Source of the DNA: Luminiphilus syltensis NOR5-1B
GTDB lineage: Bacteria; Pseudomonadota; Gammaproteobacteria; Pseudomonadales; Halieaceae
Direction: 5' to 3'
Length of the DNA stretch: 64,000 nt
NCBI RefSeq assembly: GCF_000158175.1
Contig: NZ_DS999411.1
Location: forward strand, 1,526,964 to 1,590,963
Shown: positions 6,451 through 14,397 of the stretch, piece after piece
Layout of the letters: each line of letters starts with the position of its first letter
How positions within the stretch are numbered: position 1 is the first letter of the stretch
Made by a program: the position numbers and the translations under genes
Notes under the pieces: model-generated
What the model was told of the DNA's origin: nothing
Database searches by the model: none
Seen by the model: only the letters and a program-made list of their open reading frames with translations

Positions 6451-6789
6451 ATGTCTGATTTGGACAGACTACGAGTAGTACAAGCGCAGCAAACGCAGCT
6501 CTCGCCCGAGGAGCAAGGGCTATGGGAGGACATCGAGCGGGTCTTCGTGCAGTATCTCGACCCGGATGCGCGGCTCCTGCACCACTGTAACGACGGCATC
6601 GTCACCTGGCACCTGCAGCAGGGCGCCATGGAATCCCTGACGCTGACCACCGATCTGGACGCCTATGCGGCGCTGTGTGGTAAGGACTCGGGGGTCATCG
6701 AGGACGCGCAGCGGCAACTGTTCTGCGCTGCCCTGAAGCGCTGCTTTGCGGCTGCGGGGGTGGCGCTGGCTTTCACTACGCTGCAGTAG
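6451..6789 (+). CDS. Hypothetical protein, 112 aa
   Basis: The ATG at 6451 follows AAGGAGGTTTT, a full ribosome-binding site. The soluble product starts MSDLDRLRVVQAQQ and is mildly acidic with a predicted alpha/beta composition. No motif is recognised. It appears to share a transcript with the 168-aa membrane-anchored protein upstream. Confidence 0.65.
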   Translation: MSDLDRLRVVQAQQTQLSPEEQGLWEDIERVFVQYLDPDARLLHHCNDGIVTWHLQQGAMESLTLTTDLDAYAALCGKDSGVIEDAQRQLFCAALKRCFAAAGVALAFTTLQ

Positions 6790-7069
6790 CGGGCGTGAGG
6801 TCGTGGGCCAGATTTAACCAGCCTGGAGCGGTTAACTCGCCCATGCCCTTGGGTTGGTAAGTGAGAAGACCGGATGTAGTAAGGACGGGGTTTTCGGGGC
6901 AACGCCACCTCACTTAGATAAATCAGGTTTCGCGGTTTTTCTATAGAGCATTTCTTCAGTGGCACTATCCGGCTAAGAAAGCCTATGTGTCTGCCGCGCC
7001 CAATGCGCGGCGTACAGAAAGAAAGTGCCGCGATGGTCAGACCATGATGACACACTTCAGTTTTCCCGA

Positions 7070-7891
7070 CTACTTTGCGTCGGGCATTCCATCTTCGTCC
7101 ATTTCGACGTGTGAGATGACCGCGTCATAAGTGGCGAGGCGGTCAGGCCCAGCCGGGTGCGTGTCAAACAGCCCGGTTTCCATCCGTTGCGACATCGCGC
7201 CCATCTTCACCAGGACACCGCGTGATTCCATCAGGGAGTATCCGGCGCGATGCAGAATGTATGCAGACAGATAGTCGGATTCCTTTTCCTGCTTGACGCT
7301 GAAAGTTAAGTTTCCGATTGCTGCGCCCAGATACGCTGAGTTCTCCACTGCATTGGACATGTTTTGCGTGCAGCTGTAGCTGTAGCAGGGTCCCGCATTC
7401 GCCGCGACGGCGGCCATCGCGATGGCACCCAGAATCGCACCGGTCGCTGCCCGGGTCTTGGTTTCGTCGATGTGGTCGGCGATGTGATGCCCCATCTCAT
7501 GGGCAAGTACCATGGCCAGCTCGTCATCCGAGCCCACCGTGGTCATGACGTCGTGGTAGACGACTATCTGGTTTTCTTTGGTAGCGTAAGCGTTGAAGTC
7601 TCGTTCATCCGCGTAGTCAACGTCCCACCAGCACGTATCTTGCTCGTCGGACTGCTCGCAGACTTCCTGCGCCGCCGGCAGTAACCGGTTGTAGACGCGG
7701 TGCAGCATCGCCTCTGCTTCTTCTGCGCTCATCACCCGTTTCTGCAGTGGCATCGGGTGGCTGGTGATCTCCACCGCTGCATTGCTGACCAGATGCGCTT
7801 CGGCCAAAGGCATCTCGTGGCCCACGCCTGCGCAGCCTACAAAGGCGATTGCAGTTGCTGGTACCAGTAATCTCGCTGGGTTCCTCATCAT
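7070..7891 (-). CDS. M48-family zinc metallopeptidase, lipoprotein
   Basis: The 273-aa protein has a lipoprotein signal (IAFVGC, lipidated Cys20), then an M48 catalytic core: HEMGH at 131-135 supplies two zinc ligands and the catalytic Glu, and ESD around 204-206 provides the third ligand region. A small hydrophobic, Ala-rich segment separates the two. It should act in the periplasm, anchored to a membrane, on misfolded or outer-membrane-associated proteins, as LoiP/YcaL-type peptidases do. It stands alone and is leftward. The sequence ends DTHPAGPDRLATYD, the typical tail motif (HP...R) of the family. Confidence 0.88.
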   Translation of the reverse strand: MMRNPARLLVPATAIAFVGCAGVGHEMPLAEAHLVSNAAVEITSHPMPLQKRVMSAEEAEAMLHRVYNRLLPAAQEVCEQSDEQDTCWWDVDYADERDFNAYATKENQIVVYHDVMTTVGSDDELAMVLAHEMGHHIADHIDETKTRAATGAILGAIAMAAVAANAGPCYSYSCTQNMSNAVENSAYLGAAIGNLTFSVKQEKESDYLSAYILHRAGYSLMESRGVLVKMGAMSQRMETGLFDTHPAGPDRLATYDAVISHVEMDEDGMPDAK

Positions 7892-8058
7892 GTTCTCTCC
7901 CGATTAAAAGGTTGCGAAGAAGTCGATCTTTGCGACCGGTTTCGACCCTGTTAATGGTGGGGGAGACTTGAGGGAGATTGAATGACGAAGCGCGTCAAGC
8001 GCATTACACGACGCGCCATTGCTTGTATGTGGGCTAGGTAAAGGCTCGGTGTCCTGCT

Positions 8059-9042
8059 TTACCCCCGCGCCTCGCTCGGCGTCTGACCAGTCCAGCGTTT
8101 GTAAGCCCGGGTAAATGACGTCTGGTCTGAGAACCCCAGCGAGAACGCGATCTGCGTGATGCTCTGGCTCTCAGCCAGGTAGGCGTCCGCCAGCTTCTGG
8201 CGCGTCTTGTCCATCACTGCTTTGAAGGTGGTGCCCTCAGCCTGCAGCTGCCGGTTCAGCGTTCGGTTACTCACATGCAAGTCGGCCGCGACGGTCTCGC
8301 TGGCTACCCGCCCGGATGCCAGCCGTTCTGTGATGGCAGCCTGGACCCGCTCCACAACCTTACTTCGGTCGAGCTGCGCCAGGTAGCGCACGGTCTCCTG
8401 GTCAATCATCGCGGCAATGGCTTTGTTCCCGCCGGGCAATGGCTCGTCCAGGATGGCTTTAGGCAGCACGATGCCGTCCACGTCCGCATCGAAGCGCACG
8501 GTGCATTTAAAGTAGCTGAAGTATGCGGACTGCTCAGGCGGCGCAGAGTGAAAGAGCAGAATCTCGCTCGGATTGAAGTCATCGCCACAGCTGATGCGGC
8601 AGAGCTTTACCAGGGTGCTCAGCAGTGAATCGGCGAGCGCCGGCAGCGTAAAAGCATTGCCGCGGTACGATAGGGCGATAAGGACCTGCCCGTCATCGAG
8701 GTCTTTCACCTCCAGGGCACCGCGTTCGATGAGCATATCGAAGTATTCCGACGCCCGATGCAGAGCGCGCCGTAGGGAAACGCTGGCAAGCCAGGCGTAG
8801 CCGAGGGAGCCAAACATGGCGGGGCGCCAGTGCTCTCCGTAATGCACCCCAAAGGCCGGGTCGTGAATCCGTGTGCTGGCACGCAGCCAGGCCGCATTGC
8901 ACGCCGCCACGGGAAGACGCTCGTTGGACTCCCGCAGCTTCGCCGGGTCGATACCTACGCTGTCGAAGATTTCTGCCGGATCTTCGCCATAGGACTCAAT
9001 CAGAGTCCAGAGAGGGCGGATAGCGGTAGCCAAGGCTGTCAT
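8059..9042 (-). CDS. AraC-family transcriptional regulator
   Basis: The 327-aa regulator has an N-terminal ligand-binding region of the Arabinose_bd type (about 20-200, including FGxxYAWLASxSLRRAL) and a C-terminal AraC DNA-binding domain with two helix-turn-helices (about 235-325, ending ITQIAFSLGFSDQTSFTRAYKRWTGQTP). Regulators of this type respond to amino acids or fatty-acid-like ligands. No adjacent catabolic operon reveals its target; the divergent small genes at 9179 and 9393 are the nearest candidates. Confidence 0.9.
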   Translation of the reverse strand: MTALATAIRPLWTLIESYGEDPAEIFDSVGIDPAKLRESNERLPVAACNAAWLRASTRIHDPAFGVHYGEHWRPAMFGSLGYAWLASVSLRRALHRASEYFDMLIERGALEVKDLDDGQVLIALSYRGNAFTLPALADSLLSTLVKLCRISCGDDFNPSEILLFHSAPPEQSAYFSYFKCTVRFDADVDGIVLPKAILDEPLPGGNKAIAAMIDQETVRYLAQLDRSKVVERVQAAITERLASGRVASETVAADLHVSNRTLNRQLQAEGTTFKAVMDKTRQKLADAYLAESQSITQIAFSLGFSDQTSFTRAYKRWTGQTPSEARG

Positions 9043-9178
9043 GCGGTGTCTTACTCCTGCTCGGGTAGCTTTGATTCTGCCGTATCAGGCAGTAGATGCA
9101 AGCAACCGCGGCGCAAATGGTCATGCGAACGGCGCGGTAGGCCGAGGCTGGGCCCCCCTCGCTGCGGAAAATACCAGC

Positions 9179-9400
9179 ATGACTACCTACCAACCCAGCG
9201 ATGCCAACGACGCTCTCCCCACACGCGACTTCGTGCGAGCGGAAGCGGCGGCCAAGGGCGTCTGTATCGAGACCCGGGAATGGGATCAGGCGCTTCGGAG
9301 CTACCGCACAGCGACGGCGTTGCTGACGCCTGCGGAGGCTGAGCGGCTGGCCTTCTCTATCGCCGCAGCGGTGAAACACGCTGGAGACAGCAGTGAATAG
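9179..9400 (+). CDS. Small hypothetical protein, 73 aa
   Basis: The product starts MTTYQPSDANDALPTRDFVR and contains a helical segment LTPAEAERLAFSIAAAV. It is soluble and unrecognised. Its end overlaps the GTG of the next small gene by 8 bp, indicating coupled translation. No strong ribosome-binding site is seen. It is divergent from the AraC regulator and may be controlled by it (inference). Confidence 0.45.
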   Translation: MTTYQPSDANDALPTRDFVRAEAAAKGVCIETREWDQALRSYRTATALLTPAEAERLAFSIAAAVKHAGDSSE

Positions 9401-9560
9401 AAACGCGAGGAGCGATCGAGATTTGATGGGCCTGGCGCTTGCAGTAGAGATGCTGGCTGCTGGCTGTGCTGCTCAGAATTGTAAGGGTTGCCGGGTAGGC
9501 CTCGGGTTGGCAGATATGGGTATGCGGATGGCGCGGATCGCCGAGAACGCCAGTCGGTGA
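9393..9560 (+). CDS. Small hypothetical protein, 55 aa, cysteine-containing
   Basis: A frame from GTG at 9393 to TGA at 9560 gives 55 residues with a hydrophobic stretch (LMGLALAVEMLAAG) followed by CAAQNCKGC, three closely spaced cysteines. It overlaps the preceding small gene. The cysteine cluster could bind metal, but the length and weak start make the call tentative. Confidence 0.35.
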   Translation: MNRNARSDRDLMGLALAVEMLAAGCAAQNCKGCRVGLGLADMGMRMARIAENASR

Positions 9561-9623
9561 TTAAGCAAACTATGCCCATCGCATCACACAGCAAATCAAT
9601 TCAATCCACTGGAGATATCAGAA

Positions 9624-10160
9624 ATGTTCAAAAATGAGAGAGGGAAATCTATGCACGGCACCACAGGCATTTTTTGTGGACTGCTCGGACTCGCGTTGGC
9701 TTCAGAAGCGATGCAAGTAAACGCAGAGGAGGAAAGGTACACACTCTACGGAATGTATGGTGAGAATTCCGACCTTCCCGAGGAGGATGCGTTCGGATTG
9801 GGGTTGCTCTATCACCGCCCGGACAGTCCGTGGATTCTTGGCATTGATGCTGCGAGTGAGGGTTCGATGAACAACAACGGTTGGATTGAACCAGGCGTAT
9901 CTTTCAATGGTGTCATTGGCTACGACGTTTACGAGACAGACAGCCTTAGAGTGAGTTTCAGCGGTCTGGCAGGCGTTGGGACGGAGAGTATTAGCTGCCC
10001 TCCGTCCTACCTAGGCTTTGACTGCTATGCAGATCGCGAGCCTGATCGAGAATTCGGCTTTAACGGCGGTGGCCTTTTAACCCTTGAATATCGAGCGATT
10101 TCAATTGGGTTCAGAGCCACTGGCCGGAGCCAGCAATTCACATTCGGATTCAATTTTTAG
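9624..10160 (+). CDS. Secreted beta-barrel-like protein, 178 aa
   Basis: A hydrophobic signal peptide is seen (about residues 10-34, GLLGLALASEAMQVNA). The mature part consists of alternating amphipathic strands and ends in a phenylalanine (FGFNF), the classical terminal signature of outer-membrane beta-barrels recognised by BamA. An internal Met10 would be an equally good start. Two cysteines in the mature part could form a disulphide. No specific family is recognised; a small outer-membrane barrel is the best reading. Confidence 0.6.
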   Translation: MFKNERGKSMHGTTGIFCGLLGLALASEAMQVNAEEERYTLYGMYGENSDLPEEDAFGLGLLYHRPDSPWILGIDAASEGSMNNNGWIEPGVSFNGVIGYDVYETDSLRVSFSGLAGVGTESISCPPSYLGFDCYADREPDREFGFNGGGLLTLEYRAISIGFRATGRSQQFTFGFNF

Positions 10161-10576
10161 ACTGGTGCTGAACTCTGTGTGCGACGCGATCCGGCACCTT
10201 GCGGGCGGTGATTACCCGTCCGACCGAGGACACAACGCGAGCGTGGACATAATGATTGCGTTCTGCGTGCAGAGCATCGTCAAGATGTTGAAGACCGCCG
10301 CCATCGAGGTCACCAGAAAGACGAAAGGCTTAGCGTGAGTCGCTTATGCGGCTCGCCTGTACGGAAACAAGGTACTCGCCATAGGATTTCTTGGGCGCCC
10401 ATAGAAAGCCCGAGGCAGTGAAAGTGCGATTACGACAGGAAAGTCTTGTCGGGTGGGTTTAATCCTGGCTGGTTTGGATATGAGGATGGCGTAAACAGCC
10501 GAGTAGCGAGCTGCCAAATCCGCGAAGCTAAGTCCATCGACAAACATCAACTTCTATCAAAGCAGAGGAAGCAACC
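10161..10576. other. Intergenic stretch, no supported feature
   Basis: About 415 bp. A frame overlapping the end of the barrel gene (10084-10338) has no start signal and unlikely composition. I see no RNA, terminator or promoter that I would defend. Confidence 0.4.
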
Positions 10577-11092
10577 ATGGAACTCATCATCGTAATCGCA
10601 GCGGCTGTCGGCGCCTATCACCTGGCCAAGAGCAAAGGTCGCAATGCTTGGGGGTGGGCTATCGGCTGCGGTCTTTTTCCTATAGCCATCATCGTGCTCG
10701 CATTTCTCGGCAATGAGGGTGAGCGTAAAGCGGAGCAGACTGCATCGCTATCTGAGCAGCAGACAGCCGAGGAGGCAATTATGGCTTCGGGAAATCAGGA
10801 ACTTATCAATCAGCTGCTCTTGGCGAAAGCTACGGGGCAATCGGTACGGGGTGGCGCTGCGCCTACTCGCACCAGCAATGATTCCTCGCTGAAGACCGCG
10901 GGGGCTGTCGCCGGGGGTGTGTTGGCAGCGAACGCCGTTTCTTCGGCGATGCATGTCGCGGCTGTCGAGAGCGTGATGGACGAAGCAGCAGCGAGCCTGG
11001 AGGGCGTCGATAGCTTTGCTGAGGTTGGCGTTGACGCGGGTGAAGCAGGCGAAGGCGTGGACGAGTTGTTGGAATCGCTATTCAGCTCATGA
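10577..11092 (+). CDS. Membrane protein with Ala-rich soluble tail, 171 aa
   Basis: A ribosome-binding site (GAGGAAG) precedes the ATG. The first ~50 residues form two short membrane helices separated by AKSKGRNAWGWA, a small-integral-membrane pattern. The remainder (about 60-171) is soluble, Ala/Ser/Glu-rich, with a mid-hydrophobic stretch (AGAVAGGVLAANAVSSAM) that could associate with the membrane. No family is recognised. Confidence 0.6.
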   Translation: MELIIVIAAAVGAYHLAKSKGRNAWGWAIGCGLFPIAIIVLAFLGNEGERKAEQTASLSEQQTAEEAIMASGNQELINQLLLAKATGQSVRGGAAPTRTSNDSSLKTAGAVAGGVLAANAVSSAMHVAAVESVMDEAAASLEGVDSFAEVGVDAGEAGEGVDELLESLFSS

Positions 11093-11246
11093 TTGACGTG
11101 CACGGCTCCATTCCAGCGCGGGATGAAACCTTGACGGCCTCCTGCGAACCTTTATGGATGAGCCGCGAGAAACACCACTGCCTCGTGCGCAAGGCAAGTG
11201 CAAAAGGATTTCGGAGTAAGATTCAAGAAAACAGGACGACCTACAC

Positions 11247-11504
11247 ATGAATATTAGCCAGATTGTAAGCATCGGAGCCAAAGGCGTAATCGCTTTAGGA
11301 TATTTGATTACTGTGTTTAGCGTATTTGTTGGCATGAGCTTGGTTGTGGATGGGGGCGCATATACCCGCGGTGCGATCCAGGTAGTTCAACTCTATGTCG
11401 AAGCAGCAGGGATAGTTGCCATCCCATTAATCATCACGAACTGCCTAAGGGGAATATATGCATTCTCGGTGAGTGCCTTCAATGATTGGAGTTCCGCGGA
11501 TTAG
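11247..11504 (+). CDS. Small two-helix membrane protein, 85 aa
   Basis: The 85-aa product has two predicted membrane helices (about 13-33 and 50-70) and a short acidic C-terminus. The gene stands alone and no motif is recognised. The start has only a weak upstream GGACGACC sequence. Confidence 0.45.
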   Translation: MNISQIVSIGAKGVIALGYLITVFSVFVGMSLVVDGGAYTRGAIQVVQLYVEAAGIVAIPLIITNCLRGIYAFSVSAFNDWSSAD

Positions 11505-11578
11505 CAAAAGCATCAATGGCCGCTCCCCAAGTGAGGTTCGGCTTTGGTTCGTCAGGCTACTTATCAACAAGGTGGCTC

Positions 11579-11670
11579 GGCTCTTCATCACTAACGAGGG
11601 ACCCCGGCGCTCATTAAGCGGAATTTGCAGAAACGGTTTAAGGTCAAACACCTGATGTCCCTCGCAGGCG
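11579..11670. repeat. Palindromic GGCTCTTCATCA repeat, copy 1
   Basis: This ~90-bp unit opens with GGCTCTTCATCA, contains a CATTAA arm and closes with TGATGTCCCTCGCAGG. Related units lie at 12690-12918 and 42052-42142. Best-preserved copies fold into a long hairpin (CCATTAAAC...GTTTAATGG within GGGACA...TGTCCC), like a miniature non-autonomous element. Confidence 0.6.
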
Positions 11671-11832
11671 CGACCACCGACGCTGTTCAGCTAAAAATGA
11701 GGTGCGTCTATTCTTTTATAAAGAGAATAAGCGCAGTTAAGCTAAGTGCATTGTTCATATTCAAGCCTTAATCGGTTGCACATACCCGCAGCGTAAACAA
11801 ACAACAAGTTCGCTCCACAACCTTATGCGGGC

Positions 11833-11952
11833 TACCGGAAGTCTCCTCCCGGCCTGGACTATCTCATCACCCCCAGATTCCTCTGGTAGGGTGCCGGACG
11901 CTAATCGTGTCTTACGCAGCAAGATCGTGCTGCTCCACGTAGTCTCTGCACC
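11833..11952 (-). ncRNA. Group I intron, 3' half of the catalytic core, orphan copy
   Basis: On the minus strand the stretch has AGGTGCAGAGACTACG, a stable GCAGCA...TGCTGC stem, GTCCGGCACCC, a P8 hairpin CCAGA-GGAA-TCTGG, GATGAGATAGTCC and a P9 hairpin with GAGA loop (11835-11852). P7 is intact here: GACTA (11944-11940) pairs with TAGTC (11861-11857). It matches the remnant at 5197-5320 along its length and starts at the same point of the core. The 5' half is missing and no tRNA exon follows, so it is a dead fragment. Confidence 0.68.
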
Positions 11953-12019
11953 TGCTCCCGACTGCCGCGGGTGTGGTTGCGGATTCGCTTTGCAATAGAC
12001 TCGCATCGGCACACCTGCA

Positions 12020-12604
12020 TCATTGATCAACTGTTTTTGACGTTCCTCCGCTGTAAGCAGCTTGCAGCTCGCCCATGAGCTGACCGAGGTTCAGTTCGGT
12101 GTGGAACAGCAGCCCAAGGCAACAGGCGGCAACATAGACGTAGCCGAAAAAGTCTAACGCCAGGTTATTCTTGTAAGTTGAGAATACGGCCACCACTGCC
12201 AGTACAATCCAGGAGCTTCGGGCTACGCCATTCAAACCCAGCCATGAAAGGACAAGCGTGATGAATATCGCGCCCATGGTAATGCTGCTCGCCCGGTTTC
12301 CGCCGAGAGCGAGTTCAACCAATGACGCGAAAACCATGAGTAGTAGCAGAAATGAAACCGTGGTGTAGATTGACTTGTCCCACTTCAAGAGCCCCCGCAT
12401 GTAAAGAGGCGCCATTATTGGTAATGCGAGAGCTGAAGAAAGAAAGGTTGGACTGAAAGTCATGTGGCGCTCCCACAGCCAGCTTACCTGTGCGTACTCT
12501 TGGAATGACATCGCGGCAGCAAGTGCCAGACAGCCAAGGGCGAGGAACCGCTGGGTTTGGGGCGTCAGCGTGGCGTCATCGACTAGACGGCGTAGATACT
12601 TCAT
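12020..12604 (-). CDS. Polytopic membrane protein, 194 aa
   Basis: The 194-aa protein has about five or six predicted membrane helices beginning near residue 20 and a short hydrophilic C-terminus. No conserved motif is recognised. It lies directly upstream of the orphan intron fragment on the same strand and is flanked on the other side by a cluster of palindromic repeats. Confidence 0.6.
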   Translation of the reverse strand: MKYLRRLVDDATLTPQTQRFLALGCLALAAAMSFQEYAQVSWLWERHMTFSPTFLSSALALPIMAPLYMRGLLKWDKSIYTTVSFLLLLMVFASLVELALGGNRASSITMGAIFITLVLSWLGLNGVARSSWIVLAVVAVFSTYKNNLALDFFGYVYVAACCLGLLFHTELNLGQLMGELQAAYSGGTSKTVDQ

Positions 12605-12689
12605 AAGCGAGAATGATGTCCAACGGAAGGGTCAACGCAGAGGGTAGTCTAATGCTTCAGGACCTGCGACTCGCTCTTCATCATACACG

Positions 12690-12918
12690 GGCTCTTCATT
12701 ATTAACGGGGGACACCGGGGCTCATTAAACTGTTTTTGCGGGCTCTTCATTATTACCAGGGGACACCGGGGCTCATTAAACTGAATGTGCGGAAACGGTT
12801 TAAGGTCGAACACCCGTTATCACTCGGCTCTTCATCATAAACGGGGCACACTGGCAGCCATTAAACTGAATTTGCGAAGTTCGTTTAATGGAGAGAACAC
12901 CGATGTCCCACGCAGGCG
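12690..12918. repeat. Cluster of three palindromic GGCTCTTCATCA repeats
   Basis: Two truncated units (about 12690-12740 and 12741-12815) and one full unit (about 12825-12918) follow one another directly. In the full unit GCCATTAAAC pairs with GTTTAATGG and the arms around it match the copy at 42052-42142 closely. Tandem truncated copies suggest repeated local rearrangement. The cluster ends 35 bp from the tRNA attachment repeat. Confidence 0.65.
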
Positions 12919-12952
12919 ACACCCACCGAACCGCAGTCGATGGGTCAAACCC

Positions 12953-13024
12953 ATAGAAAAGCTATAAAAATCAAGAAGATGGTGGGCCCAGAAGGACTTG
13001 AACCTTCGACCAATCGATTATGAG
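12953..13024 (-). repeat. Attachment-site direct repeat with tRNA-Ile2 3' fragment (left)
   Basis: These 72 bp match 42648-42719 at 71 positions in the same orientation. They hold the last 45 bases of tRNA-Ile2(CAU), from the anticodon loop to the encoded CCA (12982-12980), plus 27 bp downstream including a TATAG...CTATA hairpin. Beyond 13024 the match stops. This is the displaced 3' end left when an element integrated into the tRNA gene, which was rebuilt at 42674-42750. Confidence 0.9.
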
Positions 13025-13356
13025 GATGGGGGAGAGGGGCGAGCCCGGGCTGCAAGGGCAAGAAAGGTAAGGGCTTTTCTGCTCGCGCTATTGCTTCAGC
13101 ACCGATACCGAACCAGGACCGAACCGATCCGAGGCCGGTCTGCGGGGGCCGTGGCTGTAAGCCGAAGATTGCTAACGAGTTCCTGCAAACCGAACACCGA
13201 ACCAGAGCCGAACGGGTTGCTGTAGCGGCGTGCTTCCCGAAAGCGGACGTCCATCAACCGCACGCTGACCGGCAGGAGTCGGCCAATAGGGGCCCCTATC
13301 GAAAAACCTCAGTCAGTCAGTAAAGTGCCCGGTTAGTTGCATGGGGATTGAATCAT
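13025..13356. other. Intergenic stretch with a degenerate REP-like palindrome
   Basis: No gene is supported. At 13236-13300 the string CCGAAAGCGGACGTCC ... GGAGTCGGCCAATAG resembles the palindromic repeats at 17404-17455 and 20285-20340. The rest, just inside the attachment repeat, is unremarkable. Confidence 0.45.
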
Positions 13357-14139
13357 TCAAAGGCCACTGATTTCTCGGGCGTAATTTTGCGCCAGATCGA
13401 GCACGTTTCGGCCCCGCTTCAAACGGTCGCCGTGCACTTCGATCTGTTCCAATTGCATCTGGCGCACAAAAGGTAACCAAGCGATTAATTCAGATTTGCT
13501 TTGCAACCGCTGGGCTGCCTCAAAAACACCCTCGATTTTGGGTCGTTCACTGCTCGGGGCATCCATGTTCTCCGGGTAGAAAAACAACCAGTGCTGCTGA
13601 ATGTACTGTGCCTGCCTTGTGTTCAGAACGCCGGCGGCCAGTTCGAAATGGCGATGCTCGGTCGCAAAGTGTAATGGTCGATACTGGCGTTGAGATGCAT
13701 CAAAAGCGTAGTAATCGAAGAGTGCGTTCTTGAGAGTCGCGCTACGAATCAACCGTAGGTCGCCCGTGGATCGAAGATTGTCGAAAGTGTACGAGGTGAG
13801 TTCCGGTGTATAGGTATAGGCCGCCTGGCTGACTGCGCCCATGAAGACGGTAGGCTTCGCCATTGCGGCTTTCGGATCCTCACCCACTGCGATCAGTAGG
13901 TCCACCAACTCCAGCCGCAACTGCTGCAGAGCGATTGCGCTCTCAATTTCCGGAATATCGGTCTGCATATCGGCAATCAGCCGGTTGACATAGGACCGCT
14001 CCTGCTGCCGCTCGGCATGGTCTTCTCGCCAACGATCCAGTTGGAACGCGAGGAGCAGGCCAGCCATGACGACCAGAATCTCAATTGCAACAGCGAACCA
14101 GTCGCGTTGGCGCACAAACACGAAAATTCTCTTCAGCAT
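13357..14139 (-). CDS. DUF6090-like membrane-anchored protein, 260 aa
   Basis: The N-terminus (FVRQRDWFAVAIEILVVMAG, then LLLAFQLDRWREDHAERQQE) is the hallmark of DUF6090-type proteins: one membrane helix at about 14-34 followed by a charged helix. The soluble remainder is helical. The function of this family is unknown to me. The gene lies alone between the left attachment site and the S9 peptidase. Confidence 0.65.
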   Translation of the reverse strand: MLKRIFVFVRQRDWFAVAIEILVVMAGLLLAFQLDRWREDHAERQQERSYVNRLIADMQTDIPEIESAIALQQLRLELVDLLIAVGEDPKAAMAKPTVFMGAVSQAAYTYTPELTSYTFDNLRSTGDLRLIRSATLKNALFDYYAFDASQRQYRPLHFATEHRHFELAAGVLNTRQAQYIQQHWLFFYPENMDAPSSERPKIEGVFEAAQRLQSKSELIAWLPFVRQMQLEQIEVHGDRLKRGRNVLDLAQNYAREISGL

Positions 14140-14397
14140 GCTTCGGACCGAGTTAGCTGGGCAGATCTTACCGCACGTTCAGTCTAAATAGTCTTGCGGC
14201 CGTCCGCCATTGCCCCAGCAGTGAAGGTGACCAAGCCCGAAACCCATCAAAGACAGCCCAAAGCCTAAAGTCGACGTCCGCTTCCGGCTGTGGATTCAAC
14301 CTGTCGTACCTTCGTGTAAGCACCGCATCGCAGGGACGCGATCAATGCTGTTGCCACCAGCCTGCACGGATGCCAGCGCTGTGGCCGGGGCACAGGT

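Noticed and set aside
12980-13024. A second functional tRNA-Ile2
   Set aside because: Only the 3' part from the anticodon loop is present; no 5' half follows.
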